From Arenibacter sp. F26102 (GTDB lineage: Bacteria > Bacteroidota > Bacteroidia > Flavobacteriales > Flavobacteriaceae), in the NCBI RefSeq assembly GCF_023015865.1, contig NZ_JALKBC010000005.1, positions 372,001 through 436,000 of the forward strand: a DNA stretch of 64,000 nt, given 5' to 3'. Shown in pieces: positions 36,581-45,459 of this stretch. The notes below the pieces were generated by a model, which saw nothing but the letters and a program-made list of their open reading frames with translations, was not told the origin of the DNA and ran no database searches. The position numbers and the translations under genes are program-made. The first letter of the stretch is position 1, and each line of letters starts with the position of its first letter.

Positions 36581-37098
36581 GGCTGTAGATATCTGTTGGC
36601 AATTATCTGTTGATGGTGCTTTTGGTGGCCGCAGATTACAAATCCCAGTGTAGCAACCGTCCATTCTATATTGCTTGCGATGCCGGTTCGAGTAAGATCT
36701 TCATTGTCCAAATTAAGGAACAGGCTAATGGACGCTTCCCTAACCGCTTTAAATTCGGTAATCAAACTTTCCTTGCTCCTAGTTTTTGCTTTGGAGTATT
36801 TAACATAATGGTCCTGGTCAAAACCGGGCAAAGGGGTGTTGTCCCCCCGCAAAAAACGTAGAGCCCTGTATTGAAATACACGCTCGGCATCAATAATATG
36901 TACAATTACCTCAGCAATGGTCCATTTACCCAAGGTGTATGTACTATTTAATTTTTCATCAGGAATACTTTCAAGAAACTGAATGAAATTAGTTTTACCC
37001 AATGCCAAAAGATCGTTTAATTCGCTATCGTCCAATACGGAAAGATAAGTCCCATAAAACTGATTGTAGGCTTCCTGTGGTAGACTGGATTTTCTCAT
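36577..37098 (-). CDS. DinB family protein
   Basis: 173-residue four-helix-bundle protein of the DinB/DUF664 type, usually a metal-dependent thiol transferase or damage-induced protein of unknown substrate. The metal-binding histidines appear to be His in VIVHIIDAERVF and the pair in CGHQKHHQQI near the C-terminus, giving the usual three-His arrangement. Start ATG at 37098. It is not linked to an obvious operon; the next gene on the same strand, an Lrp regulator, has its own terminator. Confidence 0.85.
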   Translation of the reverse strand: MRKSSLPQEAYNQFYGTYLSVLDDSELNDLLALGKTNFIQFLESIPDEKLNSTYTLGKWTIAEVIVHIIDAERVFQYRALRFLRGDNTPLPGFDQDHYVKYSKAKTRSKESLITEFKAVREASISLFLNLDNEDLTRTGIASNIEWTVATLGFVICGHQKHHQQIIANRYLQP

Positions 37099-37159
37099 AT
37101 GTCTATATTTTTTGGATCATTAAGGCTAATGTTTTTCTTGGGAGTTATTGTTCATAGAT

Positions 37160-37196
37160 AAAAAACAAAAAATCCCAAACAAAAACTGCTTGGGAT
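37160..37196 (-). terminator. Terminator of the Lrp/AsnC gene
   Basis: On the minus strand ATCCCAA (37196-37190), an 11-base loop and TTGGGAT (37178-37172) form a stem followed by a T-rich run (TTTTTGTTTTT). It lies 30 bases after the stop of the regulator gene. Confidence 0.8.
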
Positions 37197-37225
37197 CTTT
37201 AACATTTTTTGTCTTTAATGATCAA

Positions 37226-37705
37226 TTACATTTCATTGAAGATCGTGTGCATAAGACGTTTTTTGTCATTTATGCTCTCCTCCAAAGAAATCATGGTCTC
37301 TGTCCTGTCTATGCCATCAATATCATCAATTTTAAAAATTATGTTTTTGGCGTGATTGGTATCTCTGGCACGAATTTTACAGAAGATATTAAATTTCCCT
37401 GTTGTTATATGAGCCACGGTAACATTAGGAATCTGATTTAATCTTTCCAATACAAATTTGGTCTGATGAGTCTTTTCCAAAAATATGCCTACATAAGCTA
37501 TAAAGGCATACCCAAGTTTAACATAGTCCAATGTAAGTGATGACCCTTTAATAATGCCAGCTTCTTCCATTTTCTTTACACGAACATGGACTGTTCCCGC
37601 AGAAATTAAAAGCTTTTTAGCAATATCGGTAAATGGTGTTCTGGTATTGTCAATTAACATGTCCAGAATTTGATGGTCTATTTCGTCTAATTTTACTTTA
37701 CCCAT
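37226..37705 (-). CDS. Lrp/AsnC family transcriptional regulator
   Basis: 159-residue regulator. The N-terminal winged helix-turn-helix covers about residues 5-60 (LDEIDHQILDMLI, then ISAGTVHVRVKKMEEAGII), and the C-terminal RAM/ligand domain follows (GYAFIAYVGIFLE and HITTGKFNIFCKI). Such proteins sense amino acids and control their metabolism. The ligand is not predictable. The gene is in the neighbourhood of alanine, proline and hydroxyproline catabolic genes, though none is adjacent. It has its own promoter region of 112 bases and a terminator. Confidence 0.92.
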   Translation of the reverse strand: MGKVKLDEIDHQILDMLIDNTRTPFTDIAKKLLISAGTVHVRVKKMEEAGIIKGSSLTLDYVKLGYAFIAYVGIFLEKTHQTKFVLERLNQIPNVTVAHITTGKFNIFCKIRARDTNHAKNIIFKIDDIDGIDRTETMISLEESINDKKRLMHTIFNEM

Positions 37706-37817
37706 TAGTGTTTAATTTAAATGCAAAAATAGAAAATTATCGAATTAAATGTAATTAATATGTCATTTTTTTATGAAAACCGTAACTATTTTAGATTTTT
37801 TGAAAAAATAGTCCATT

Positions 37818-38918
37818 TTAGTCCAATATATTTGCTAGGTCAGGTTGATTTTTTATTGCGTTTAAGTCATTAGGATCAAGGCAATTATATGTTTTATGAC
37901 CGAACTTGCCTTGTAAAACTCCAATTTCTTCCAATTTCATCTTGAATTCAATATTATTATCTACAAGTGTTTCCACGAACAATATACCTGCACTATAGCC
38001 TGAATTATGTTTGGTATTAAGAATTTGAACATTCTGAATCAGGATGTCATAATATAATTTGTTGTTGTCCGGAATATCAAAGTAGGAATCCAATTTGTAT
38101 TGGTGGATCGTTTTGTTGGAAATTATTTCGATAGCCTTAAGCATGGCGATAAAAATATACTTCCTTGTATTTTCACGTTCATAGTCTTCGGGAAAATGAC
38201 CTGATTCGAATAATATGGTGGGAATATTCAACATTTGAAAAGTATCTCCCACACAATTGCTATTAAATCCATCATCATATCTCCCCACCTGGCCAGGAAT
38301 ATACTTTTGTAATTCCTCGTTCATGGCAACAATTATCTGCATACTTATTCCCCTAGTTTTGGATATAGTTCTTTCCGGGTCATGTGCAGGGGCCAAAAAA
38401 GAAACAGTGGCAGGTTTGGAAGTGTTTCCTACATTGAAAATAGTGCGCTGATCGTGTAAATTGAAACAGTAATCCGGTTTAAAATCCTCGTATATCCTTC
38501 TTAATACAATGCTCTCCGGTTGGGTCCGCTCCTGGGCGTCCCGATTTAAATCCACGCCATTGGCATTAACCCTGGTATAGGCCATGGCACCATCCGGATT
38601 TAAAATAGGCACAATTTTTATGGTACAAGTGTTAAGTATCGACTTTGCCCGACTTGAATTGGATTTTAGAAAGTTCATTAAATCCATGACCGCTTTAGTC
38701 GTGGTGGATTCGTTACCGTGCATTTGGGACCACATCAAAATTCTAAGTTCCCCTTCGCCTAAAGTAATGCTTTTAATGGCCCTACCCTCCACTGATGTTC
38801 CCTCGGTTTGGACCTTATAATCTTTGGAGATTGAATTTATAAATGGATCAATGTCATTATTTGTAATGTATCTTCCTTTTACGGATTCCTCTTTTATTTC
38901 ATCATAATTTAATTGCAT
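37818..38918 (-). CDS. M14 family zinc carboxypeptidase
   Basis: Protein of about 366 residues from the ATG at 38918 (MQLNYDEI); the ATG at 38963 would add 15 residues that do not look coding. Zinc ligands are in MHGNEST (HxxE) and in CFNLHDQR (His), with the catalytic Glu in ILFESGHFPEDY. The substrate-binding Asn-Arg pair is in VDLNRDAQERT. No signal peptide is present, so it should be cytoplasmic, which is unusual for M14 peptidases and suggests a small-peptide or amide substrate. It is monocistronic. Confidence 0.88.
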   Translation of the reverse strand: MQLNYDEIKEESVKGRYITNNDIDPFINSISKDYKVQTEGTSVEGRAIKSITLGEGELRILMWSQMHGNESTTTKAVMDLMNFLKSNSSRAKSILNTCTIKIVPILNPDGAMAYTRVNANGVDLNRDAQERTQPESIVLRRIYEDFKPDYCFNLHDQRTIFNVGNTSKPATVSFLAPAHDPERTISKTRGISMQIIVAMNEELQKYIPGQVGRYDDGFNSNCVGDTFQMLNIPTILFESGHFPEDYERENTRKYIFIAMLKAIEIISNKTIHQYKLDSYFDIPDNNKLYYDILIQNVQILNTKHNSGYSAGILFVETLVDNNIEFKMKLEEIGVLQGKFGHKTYNCLDPNDLNAIKNQPDLANILD

Positions 38919-39221
38919 GCGTACTACTCTGGTTTTGTTTAAACATTGCAAAGGTAGGTTCAAAATAATTTACAGATGTAAATTAATCTGTTTATAAATG
39001 TAAACAACATATGAGAGCAGTGTTATTGGTTGTGCAGGTTGTGGATGATGTTAAGGGCGGAAGATTTGAATCGACTATAGTTGAGTTATATATCTTTGCA
39101 TATCAAATATATAAAATACCTTAGTTAAAGTTATAAATTAATAAATGATATTTGATTTTTATATTTTGGTATAGAAAAATGAATATGGAATGATTACTTT
39201 TGTATTTAAATAATTACAACA
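38919..39221. other. Intergenic region with divergent promoters
   Basis: 303 bases between the M14 gene (minus) and the XRE gene (plus), very AT-rich. An inverted repeat ACAGAT (38971-38976) / ATCTGT (38985-38990) is present. A -7-like box TACTTTTG lies at 39195-39202, 19 bases before the GTG start of the XRE gene. I see no coding frame of interest. Confidence 0.5.
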
Positions 39222-39593
39222 GTGAACACTTCGGAACTAATAAAGAGGTTAGATCAAATTATGGGGTTCCACGATATATCCGCATCGGTTTTTGCGGATA
39301 CGATTGGTGTACAGCGATCTGGTATATCCCATCTTTTGGCCGGCAGAAATAAGCCAAGTTTGGAATTCGTTCTTAAGGTGGTCGCGGCATTTCCGGATGT
39401 TGATCTGTATTGGCTGTTGTATGGTGAAGGTGTTTTTCCCAAAAAAGTTAAGGCTGCTCCTCCTGCGGAAACCCCGATAGCTAAGGTTGTTAAGAGTCAG
39501 GTTTTGGACGACCCTCCCTCCCGGGCTAAAACCATAGATAAGATTATTATATTTTATTCCGACGGAAGCTTTAAATCTTATTCTGAAATATGA
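39222..39593 (+). CDS. XRE-family helix-turn-helix regulator
   Basis: 123-residue DNA-binding protein. The helix-turn-helix lies at about residues 20-60 (SASVFADTIGVQRSGISHLL, followed by AGRNKPSLEFVLKV). The C-terminal part is a short Pro-rich linker and a beta-like tail (IDKIIIFYSDGSFKSY). The start is GTG at 39222; starting at the first ATG would cut into the first helix. Targets are unknown. It is followed by the lipoprotein and terC genes on the same strand. Confidence 0.88.
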   Translation: MNTSELIKRLDQIMGFHDISASVFADTIGVQRSGISHLLAGRNKPSLEFVLKVVAAFPDVDLYWLLYGEGVFPKKVKAAPPAETPIAKVVKSQVLDDPPSRAKTIDKIIIFYSDGSFKSYSEI

Positions 39594-39649
39594 ATTTGAA
39601 TTATTGATTTTTTAGATGATTTCAGTCTCAAATTTCTTTATTTTGTGTT

Positions 39650-40030
39650 ATGATTAAAAATATGACCATCGGCTTGGCCGTTCTCTTGTTTGGTGTGTGT
39701 TCCTGTTATGGGCCAGAAAGAAATTGCAGCGATTTTAAAAATGGAAAATTCTCCTTTACGACGGAGATTTCAGGAGAAAATCTTACCACGACCTTTGTTA
39801 GGAATGATACTGTTGAGTTGGATTATTTCCGGGGAAAGGTAGATACCTCGTCGGTAAGGTGGATAAATGATTGCGAGTATATCGTTAAAAAGCTCCATCC
39901 AAAGAGCATGGCTGAGGAGAAATCCATTCACATGAAGATTTTGTCAACAACCAATAATTCCTATACATTTGAATATAACGTTGTTGGTAGTACTAAAAAA
40001 TCTAGGGGAACCGCAATTAAAATTGAGTAG
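39650..40030 (+). CDS. Small lipoprotein of unknown function
   Basis: 126-residue protein with a lipoprotein signal (LLFGVCSCYG, lipobox Cys near residue 19-21). The mature part is beta-rich and contains two Cys. I recall that similar flavobacterial proteins are sometimes mislabelled DNA topoisomerase IV, with no support from the sequence. The stop is 2 bases before the terC start, so the two genes are translationally linked and may work together at the envelope. Confidence 0.75.
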   Translation: MIKNMTIGLAVLLFGVCSCYGPERNCSDFKNGKFSFTTEISGENLTTTFVRNDTVELDYFRGKVDTSSVRWINDCEYIVKKLHPKSMAEEKSIHMKILSTTNNSYTFEYNVVGSTKKSRGTAIKIE

Positions 40031-40032
40031 CT

Positions 40033-40836
40033 ATGTTTGAAATCTTATCGACTCCGGATGCATGGGTAGCCTTGCTTACGCTAACTTTCTTGGAGATTGT
40101 TCTAGGGATAGATAATATTATTTTCATCTCCATTATTGCTAATAAATTACCTAAAAAACTGCAGGCTAAGGCAACCAATTTAGGACTGCTTTTGGCGATG
40201 GTACAAAGGATACTGTTACTTTTTGCTGTTTCTTTCTTAATTGGGCTTAAAAATCCGTTTTTCTATGTAGAATCCTCTTGGGTCTATTTGGGTGTAAGTG
40301 GGCAAGCTTTAATATTGTTTTTTGGAGGGCTCTTTCTGTTGTATAAGAGTACCTCGGAAATTCATGAAAAAATTGAAATGCCGGACCATGATGAAAGTCA
40401 GGTCAAGGCCAAGGGGGTTACAAGCTTTTCGAATGCAATTGTTCAGATTATTCTAATCGATTTTATATTTTCCATAGATTCCATTCTTACTGCGGTTGGT
40501 ATGACCAATGGTATAGGGAATAAGCCAGGAGATGCGTTGTTGCTTATGATCATTGCTGTAGTGATTTCCATCATCATTATGATGGTTTTTGCCAATCCCA
40601 TACGGTTGTTTATTAGCAAGCATCCTTCCATGCAGGTATTGGCGCTTTCTTTTTTGATCCTTATTGGGTTTATGCTTATTATGGAAGCTGCGCATTTAAG
40701 TCACGCTAAATTCTTTGGTAATGAAGTTGGTGCCATTCCTAAAGGTTATCTTTATTTTGCTATAGCATTTTCACTTTTCGTGGAGTTTTTGAACATTAGG
40801 ATGAACAAGAATAAACCTTCTGTTTCCAAGGAATAG
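40033..40836 (+). CDS. TerC family integral membrane protein
   Basis: 267-residue protein with about seven membrane helices. The two repeated acidic motifs of the TerC/Alx family are visible: LEIVLGIDNIIFISI near residues 18-32 and LIDFIFSIDSILTAVGM near residues 140-156. Family members export manganese or load metals on exported proteins, and some protect against tellurite. A charged loop (EIHEKIEMPDHDE) lies between helices three and four. The lipoprotein gene directly upstream is probably co-transcribed. Confidence 0.92.
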   Translation: MFEILSTPDAWVALLTLTFLEIVLGIDNIIFISIIANKLPKKLQAKATNLGLLLAMVQRILLLFAVSFLIGLKNPFFYVESSWVYLGVSGQALILFFGGLFLLYKSTSEIHEKIEMPDHDESQVKAKGVTSFSNAIVQIILIDFIFSIDSILTAVGMTNGIGNKPGDALLLMIIAVVISIIIMMVFANPIRLFISKHPSMQVLALSFLILIGFMLIMEAAHLSHAKFFGNEVGAIPKGYLYFAIAFSLFVEFLNIRMNKNKPSVSKE

Positions 40837-41024
40837 TAAGTCCCTGGATATATGGAATTCTTGACTTCTTTTTAAATATACGTGTTAAAGTCAAGTACAG
40901 CTTCTTAAAATAAAGCATGTTAATGCGATTTATTTAAAGTTTTAGTTTAATCGAATGGAAATTTTAGGTGGAGTTGTAATGTCCTTTATGAATTGCTAAA
41001 AGATCTTTTTTTTTGTTCAAGGAA

Positions 41025-41972
41025 TTATGACTTATCCTCTTTTGAGGTTTCTGTTTGGTAGTATTTAATTCTTCTTGTTTTGTAGGTGTTGTCCGGGGTA
41101 ATGATTTGCTTGATCCAATTGCCCGATTCATGGCTGTCATATTGATAAATATACTCTTGGACCTTTATGGATTTACCATGTATATTTTTTAATGAGGTGA
41201 GCATGCCTTGGGTGTTGTAAGTGTAGGTGGAGCTTTCGGTTGGAACGAACGTTTTTTGACTTAAATTATAGGTAAACTTTTTTTCTAAGACCAGCTTATT
41301 GTTGCTATTGTAAGTTTGTTCCAGTGCTGTCTGAGGTTGGCCGTCCAGAAATTCCTTGGTTAGGATCAATTTTCCAACAGCATTATCTTTTCCTTTTACT
41401 TTTGAAGTCCGTATAGATTTGAAAATAATATCGTTCAAGTAGTAAGTCTCGGTAAACTCCCCTTTGTAAATCTCATATTTTATAGCAGTTTCATCTATGC
41501 CACTGTCATTGGTACGTTTTATAGTGGAGATTTTTCCAACTTCCCCGTAAACATATTCATATTGGTCTAGAAATTCTTTATTATATGAAATTATTTTCTC
41601 TGTAATCTTTTTGCCTTCGGTTGTATCCAATTCATAAAAATTGGCAATTGAAGTGTTTTTTACAAAAATCCCATCCCTATAATTCTCCACCCGTTTTTCC
41701 AATAGCTCACTTCCGCTTAGTTTGTACTGTGTTATGTCATAATCTGTGTCGCTATAGCGGGTAACCGCTTTGGTCAAGAACCCCTCTTCGTTGAAGTCGT
41801 ACTCTTCCTTTCCGTAATCGGTAGCGACCAAACAAGATTTAACCGGACCATTTAAATCAAAATCCTGTACTGTAAAAACCTTTATTTCTTGGGCAAGCAT
41901 TTTTGCTGGAGAGGTAAACCCCAGAATATTGGAAATACAAAAAAGAATTATGGGCAAGTAGTTTTTCATCAT
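41025..41972 (-). CDS. Exported protein with RHS/YD-like beta repeats
   Basis: 315-residue protein with a signal peptide of about 27 residues (ending FTSPAKMLAQ). The rest consists of short beta-rich units of the form YDFNEEGFLTKA, YTYNTQGMLTSL and IKYEIYKGEFTE, which resemble the YD/RHS-type repeats of Bacteroidota surface or periplasmic proteins. No enzyme motif is visible. The gene is alone, convergent with terC, next to the decayed phosphatase gene. The function is unknown. Confidence 0.65.
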   Translation of the reverse strand: MMKNYLPIILFCISNILGFTSPAKMLAQEIKVFTVQDFDLNGPVKSCLVATDYGKEEYDFNEEGFLTKAVTRYSDTDYDITQYKLSGSELLEKRVENYRDGIFVKNTSIANFYELDTTEGKKITEKIISYNKEFLDQYEYVYGEVGKISTIKRTNDSGIDETAIKYEIYKGEFTETYYLNDIIFKSIRTSKVKGKDNAVGKLILTKEFLDGQPQTALEQTYNSNNKLVLEKKFTYNLSQKTFVPTESSTYTYNTQGMLTSLKNIHGKSIKVQEYIYQYDSHESGNWIKQIITPDNTYKTRRIKYYQTETSKEDKS

Positions 41973-42145
41973 ATGTCAAAATTAGTCTTTATAAGGTCAT
42001 AACAAAAGGAAAAATTAAACATTGCTATGGTGTAGCTTAGTTGATGGAGTTATTTTTTAAAAATTAAAAGTAATTCCAATTTTGGTAAATTGGGAATTCA
42101 TGTTGAAGTTGAAATCGGTTTGAATGCTTGACTTGTGTAATTCCC

Positions 42146-42905
42146 CTAGGGCCTCGGCATTATTTTTTTAACGATTCGTCTTCTCGCCGCATTTTTTCCA
42201 ATGGCATAGCCTATTAAAATGGCCAAGGGGTAATCTGAGATCCAATATATTTTACTACTTATCATTTCAATTGCCATAATTCCTATCAAGGAATGGTCAA
42301 CGGGCTTGATCCATCTTATTTCCGGATAGCTTGTAGTTATAGCGGTTATGGCCCTCATTAAGGTAGCAACATGTCCGGACGGCATGGCGTCATATTGAGG
42401 GTATTGGTTAGTATGCCTTAAAACTGGGAAAAGGAGTCGTATGGCCCCCTGGGTGGCCGGTCTCCATTGCCCTGTTGGGGTTTTGTCTTCCCGCAATCCT
42501 TTTTATGGTTTGGGTAATTGCCCCAACAGATATTAATACTTCCGCAATTCATTTGCTGTATTAAGAGCTTATGATTATTGGATAATTTTCCAAACACATA
42601 AAAACCGCCGCTTATTAAAAGGGTAGTTCCGCCATTTTCCAAGTAATAAACGGTAGAGTTGCTGTTATTGGGAATAACTCAAAAAAAAACACCAAACAAC
42701 TTATTGTAAGAGTGGTCTTGGTCCCGGTCTATTGGCTTCCCTATACCTATACTGAAATCTGTTATATGTTGATCTAGGGGTATCAAGGCTCCGGTAGAGG
42801 TATTGGCGGGCCTTGTCCGCATTATATTTTCTCTTTGTAGGGTGAACTGACCAAATTGGGCGATATCTTTTGCGATATGCCTATCGTATTCAAAAATATA
42901 GGCTT
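42146..42905 (-). pseudogene. PAP2-type phosphatase, multiply frameshifted remnant
   Basis: Pieces of one phosphatase of the PAP2 (lipid phosphatase) family are spread over the three minus frames in the correct order. From the N-terminal side they read FEYDRHIAKDIAQFGQFTLQ, KPIDRDQDHSYNKLFGVF, a TGA stop, STVYYLENGGTTLLISGG, GFYVFGKLSNNHK, VGAITQTIKRIAGR, REDKTPTGQWRPATQG, GHTTPFPSFKAY followed by TAA, YDAMPSGHVATLM (catalytic His) and SDYPLAILIGYAIGKN. At least four frameshifts and two stops separate them; one shift lies in a G run near 42450. A continuous 116-codon frame at 42146-42496 covers only the last part. Confidence 0.82.
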
Positions 42906-43072
42906 TTTAAAGCTGTATGTCAGGTCTTTTGAAGTTATGTGGTATTGTATCTTCTCTCTTTAGGGTTGTGCGATTACAACCATAGCGAAAGCCGGTAAAA
43001 TTAATATTAGTATTTTATGGAGTGACTACAATTGTCCCTTGGGTAAAGCTTTCGATCGTTCCGTTCCAAAAT

Positions 43073-43477
43073 TTATGTAGATTGCTTTCTTTGGTCTTGA
43101 CTATTCAATGATTTTTTTAAATTCTCCTGTACCTTGAATTTCACAATTTTAGTGATTAAGGGAAGTGGCAATGGTTTGTCCAATGGAAATTGGACCGAGC
43201 CCTTCCCTCGCTTAAACGGCGCCAAATCTTTTTCAAATTCTTTGTGCCCTGTGGGTGTAGCATAGAATCCGATATGGTTTTTATAGGCGGCAAAATACAC
43301 TAACATTCCACGGTATTTGTAAGCTGGCATATTATAGCTGATCACCTCTTCTGCCTCGGGAGCAGCTTTTTTTATTGTCCTTCTAAGTTCTTCCAAAATC
43401 CCTTGAACCTCTTGAGGGAAATGAGCAATATATGTTGTTGCGTCATTTATTAATCTATTGGGTTTTATGCCTGTCAT
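43073..43477 (-). CDS. DUF1801 (YdhG-like) protein
   Basis: 134-residue protein of the DUF1801/iron-chaperone-like fold. The typical segments EVISYNMPAYKYRGMLVYFAAYKNHIGFY and the closing PLPLITKIVKFKV are recognisable (shortened here to their cores YNMPAYK, HIGFYAT and IVKFKVQENL). The basic C-terminus (QDQRKQST) is variable. It is the first of four small soluble protein genes on the minus strand that are often found together in Bacteroidota. The molecular function is not established. Confidence 0.85.
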   Translation of the reverse strand: MTGIKPNRLINDATTYIAHFPQEVQGILEELRRTIKKAAPEAEEVISYNMPAYKYRGMLVYFAAYKNHIGFYATPTGHKEFEKDLAPFKRGKGSVQFPLDKPLPLPLITKIVKFKVQENLKKSLNSQDQRKQST

Positions 43478-43584
43478 AAAAATTTATTTACGCATATTTT
43501 TAAAACATAATTATTTAAAAATCAATTAATTCAATAAACTTATTTAATTAATAACTTTAAAATTAAAATCGATTACCTAGAGGC

Positions 43585-44013
43585 TCACTTTGCCTGATTT
43601 AAATGAAAATTGATCATCCAGCGAATTCCAAACCTATCAATGAAACTGCCAAAATAATCGCCCCAAAACATGTCGGCCATTTTCATCTCAATATCTCCTT
43701 CTTTGGAAAGACCATTGAATAGACGATCTGCTTCTTTTCTGCTATCTGCAGTCAACATGATATAAGTTTGGCTGCCCGGTTGTAATACGTGTCCGGCTGA
43801 AGGTATTATATCCGAAGCCATTAAAAGAGTGTCGTTACCAATTGGAAGCGCAATGTGCATGGTGCGATTTTTATCTTCTTGGGAAAGTTCCTCACCGCCT
43901 GGGGCTTCCGACATTTTCATATTGGCCGAAAATTCACCTCCGAAAACGGATTTATAGAAAACAAATGCTTCTTCGGCATTTCCATCAAAATTTAAATAAG
44001 GATCTACTTTCAT
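43585..44013 (-). CDS. VOC/PhnB-like protein
   Basis: 142-residue protein of the vicinal-oxygen-chelate superfamily, PhnB/DUF1398-like. The opening PYLNFDGNAEEAFVFYKSVFGG and the closing GDYFGSFIDRFGIRWMIN are characteristic of the PhnB-like subgroup (formerly labelled 3-demethylubiquinone methyltransferase, a name not supported by function). It is 27 bases from the SRPBCC gene. It may bind a small hydrophobic or oxidised compound; the substrate is unknown. Confidence 0.88.
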   Translation of the reverse strand: MKVDPYLNFDGNAEEAFVFYKSVFGGEFSANMKMSEAPGGEELSQEDKNRTMHIALPIGNDTLLMASDIIPSAGHVLQPGSQTYIMLTADSRKEADRLFNGLSKEGDIEMKMADMFWGDYFGSFIDRFGIRWMINFHLNQAK

Positions 44014-44040
44014 GATTTTAGATTTTATTAATTTTTTTAG

Positions 44041-44478
44041 TCAATGTTCTTCTGCCAGCTTTTTTACTTTTTCCAATGCCTTGGGCCAAGTTTTGGAAAA
44101 ATACTCCAGATATTCGTCGGTAATGTCCATCTCTACAATCAAGTTTGTTTTTTCTTCTATTTGGATGAGGGTGTAATTTTCCATGGCACCTTTCCATTCT
44201 AGTGCACTTTTACTTTTGTCTTCCACTCCATTGGTAACATATCCCAAGTGTTCAATTGACATAAAGGAATAAGGTTTATTGGCGACAATGCGGGAAACCA
44301 TCCCATTGTTTTCTGCGTTGAGAAAAAGTGCAGTGCTTCCCTCCTTCCAATCTGTTTCTACCCGTGAACCTTCGCTAAAAATTGATGTCCATTTAGGGTA
44401 GGTCCTATTGCTCCATAATATTTCCCAAACCCTTTCGCATGGGGCGTGGATAATTATACTAAATATTTTATTTTTCAT
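44041..44478 (-). CDS. SRPBCC (AHSA1-like) domain protein
   Basis: 145-residue single-domain START/Bet v1-fold protein. The N-terminal IIHAPCERVWEILWSNRTYPKW and the C-terminal helix (YLEYFSKTWPKALEKVKKLAE) are typical of the AHSA1-like group, which has a hydrophobic ligand pocket. The ligand is unknown. It lies between two VOC genes with short gaps and is probably co-transcribed with them. Confidence 0.85.
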   Translation of the reverse strand: MKNKIFSIIIHAPCERVWEILWSNRTYPKWTSIFSEGSRVETDWKEGSTALFLNAENNGMVSRIVANKPYSFMSIEHLGYVTNGVEDKSKSALEWKGAMENYTLIQIEEKTNLIVEMDITDEYLEYFSKTWPKALEKVKKLAEEH

Positions 44479-44506
44479 AGTTCAGCATAAACTACGGTTC
44501 ACTACA

Positions 44507-44932
44507 TTATGGTTCGGGCATAGGCATATTTTTCATATCCATATGCAGCATACACCAGCGGTGGCCATCCAAGTCTTCAAATCCACAGACGTACATCCAT
44601 CCTTCGGGTTCCCTTGGTTCCGCATAAATTTTCCCCCCGGCTTTGCGAACCAGATCAGCCATCATACCCACATCCATCCTACTTTGCGCATCTATATTTA
44701 AAAGTACTTCTGTTCCTTTTGAGGTATTGGATATTTCATTCCCTGTAAAACCTTTAAACACGGTTTCAGGGAAGAGCATCATCACAAATTTGTTTTCACC
44801 AATTAAAAAACTACCTAAATGCGTAGCTGCCGTATGAACTGGATTGGGTGTAAATCCAATACTCTTAAAAAACATTTTAGATTTCTCTAGGTCTCTGACA
44901 GGAAGATTTAGCCAAAATTGATTTATTTTCAT
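44507..44932 (-). CDS. VOC (glyoxalase-like) family protein
   Basis: 141-residue protein with one VOC fold. The opening FWLNLPVRDLEKSKMFFKSI and the segment WMYVCGFEDLDGHRWCMLHM near the C-terminus are typical of glyoxalase/bleomycin-resistance relatives. Possible metal ligands include the His of DGHRW and Glu residues, but the usual set is incomplete, so enzyme activity is uncertain. It is the most upstream gene of the small-protein cassette, and the region before it is gene-free for 527 bases. Confidence 0.85.
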   Translation of the reverse strand: MKINQFWLNLPVRDLEKSKMFFKSIGFTPNPVHTAATHLGSFLIGENKFVMMLFPETVFKGFTGNEISNTSKGTEVLLNIDAQSRMDVGMMADLVRKAGGKIYAEPREPEGWMYVCGFEDLDGHRWCMLHMDMKNMPMPEP

Positions 44933-45459
44933 TTCTGGATATTAAAAATAATTATGATGTGCTTTTATATAATTTATGATGCTCCATTATAAAGATAATC
45001 GAAAATTATCACATCTAATAAGTCAACTTACCTCAATATTTTGGGTCGAATATGTAATTCATTTTATTTTTTTTTACACTATGAATTAAAATAAAACGCT
45101 GGCAGTCTCTAAAACCTAAAAGTCGTTTCCCTCACGGTGTTTAGGTTTATGATAAATTGGGTAATGCCCTTGGAATTCTAATGTAACGTATCATTAAGGT
45201 TAATAAAAAGACTTAATAGGATAGTGGATATTGATTTTTAAATCCAGATTTGCAGTATGTATAATTTATAATCATTTAGGTTTATTTTTATTATAACATG
45301 CTGTATATTTGTTTCTTATAAAATGCCAAACACTAACCATGGGCATTAAAGTTATTGTTTGTCTTGTTTCTTAAGGGGAGCAGGATAATATGGACTGACC
45401 CTTCTTATTCGGCATGGGTCCACTTTAATGGTATATGGTGGTTAATTTAATTTCTGACC
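44933..45459. other. Gene-free AT-rich region
   Basis: 527 bases between a VOC gene (minus) and the LytTR regulator gene (plus), with no coding frame longer than about 15 codons. An inverted repeat AAACCTAAA (45112-45120) / TTTAGGTTT (45140-45148) surrounds a loop with GTCGTTTCCCTCACGG. A promoter-like pair lies at 45281-45311. The 5' region of the regulator gene would be about 140 bases long. Confidence 0.6.
45281..45311 (+). promoter_or_regulatory. Candidate promoter of the LytTR regulator
   Basis: TTTA at 45281-45284 and TATATTTG at 45304-45311 are 19 bases apart, close to the Bacteroidota TTTG-N19-TAnnTTTG pattern (the -33 box has one mismatch). The start codon is at 45460. Confidence 0.4.

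Noticed and set aside
42418-42642. 74-codon frame as a separate gene
   Set aside because: It is one fragment of the frameshifted PAP2 phosphatase; its first half matches the expected phosphatase sequence and its second half is out of frame.
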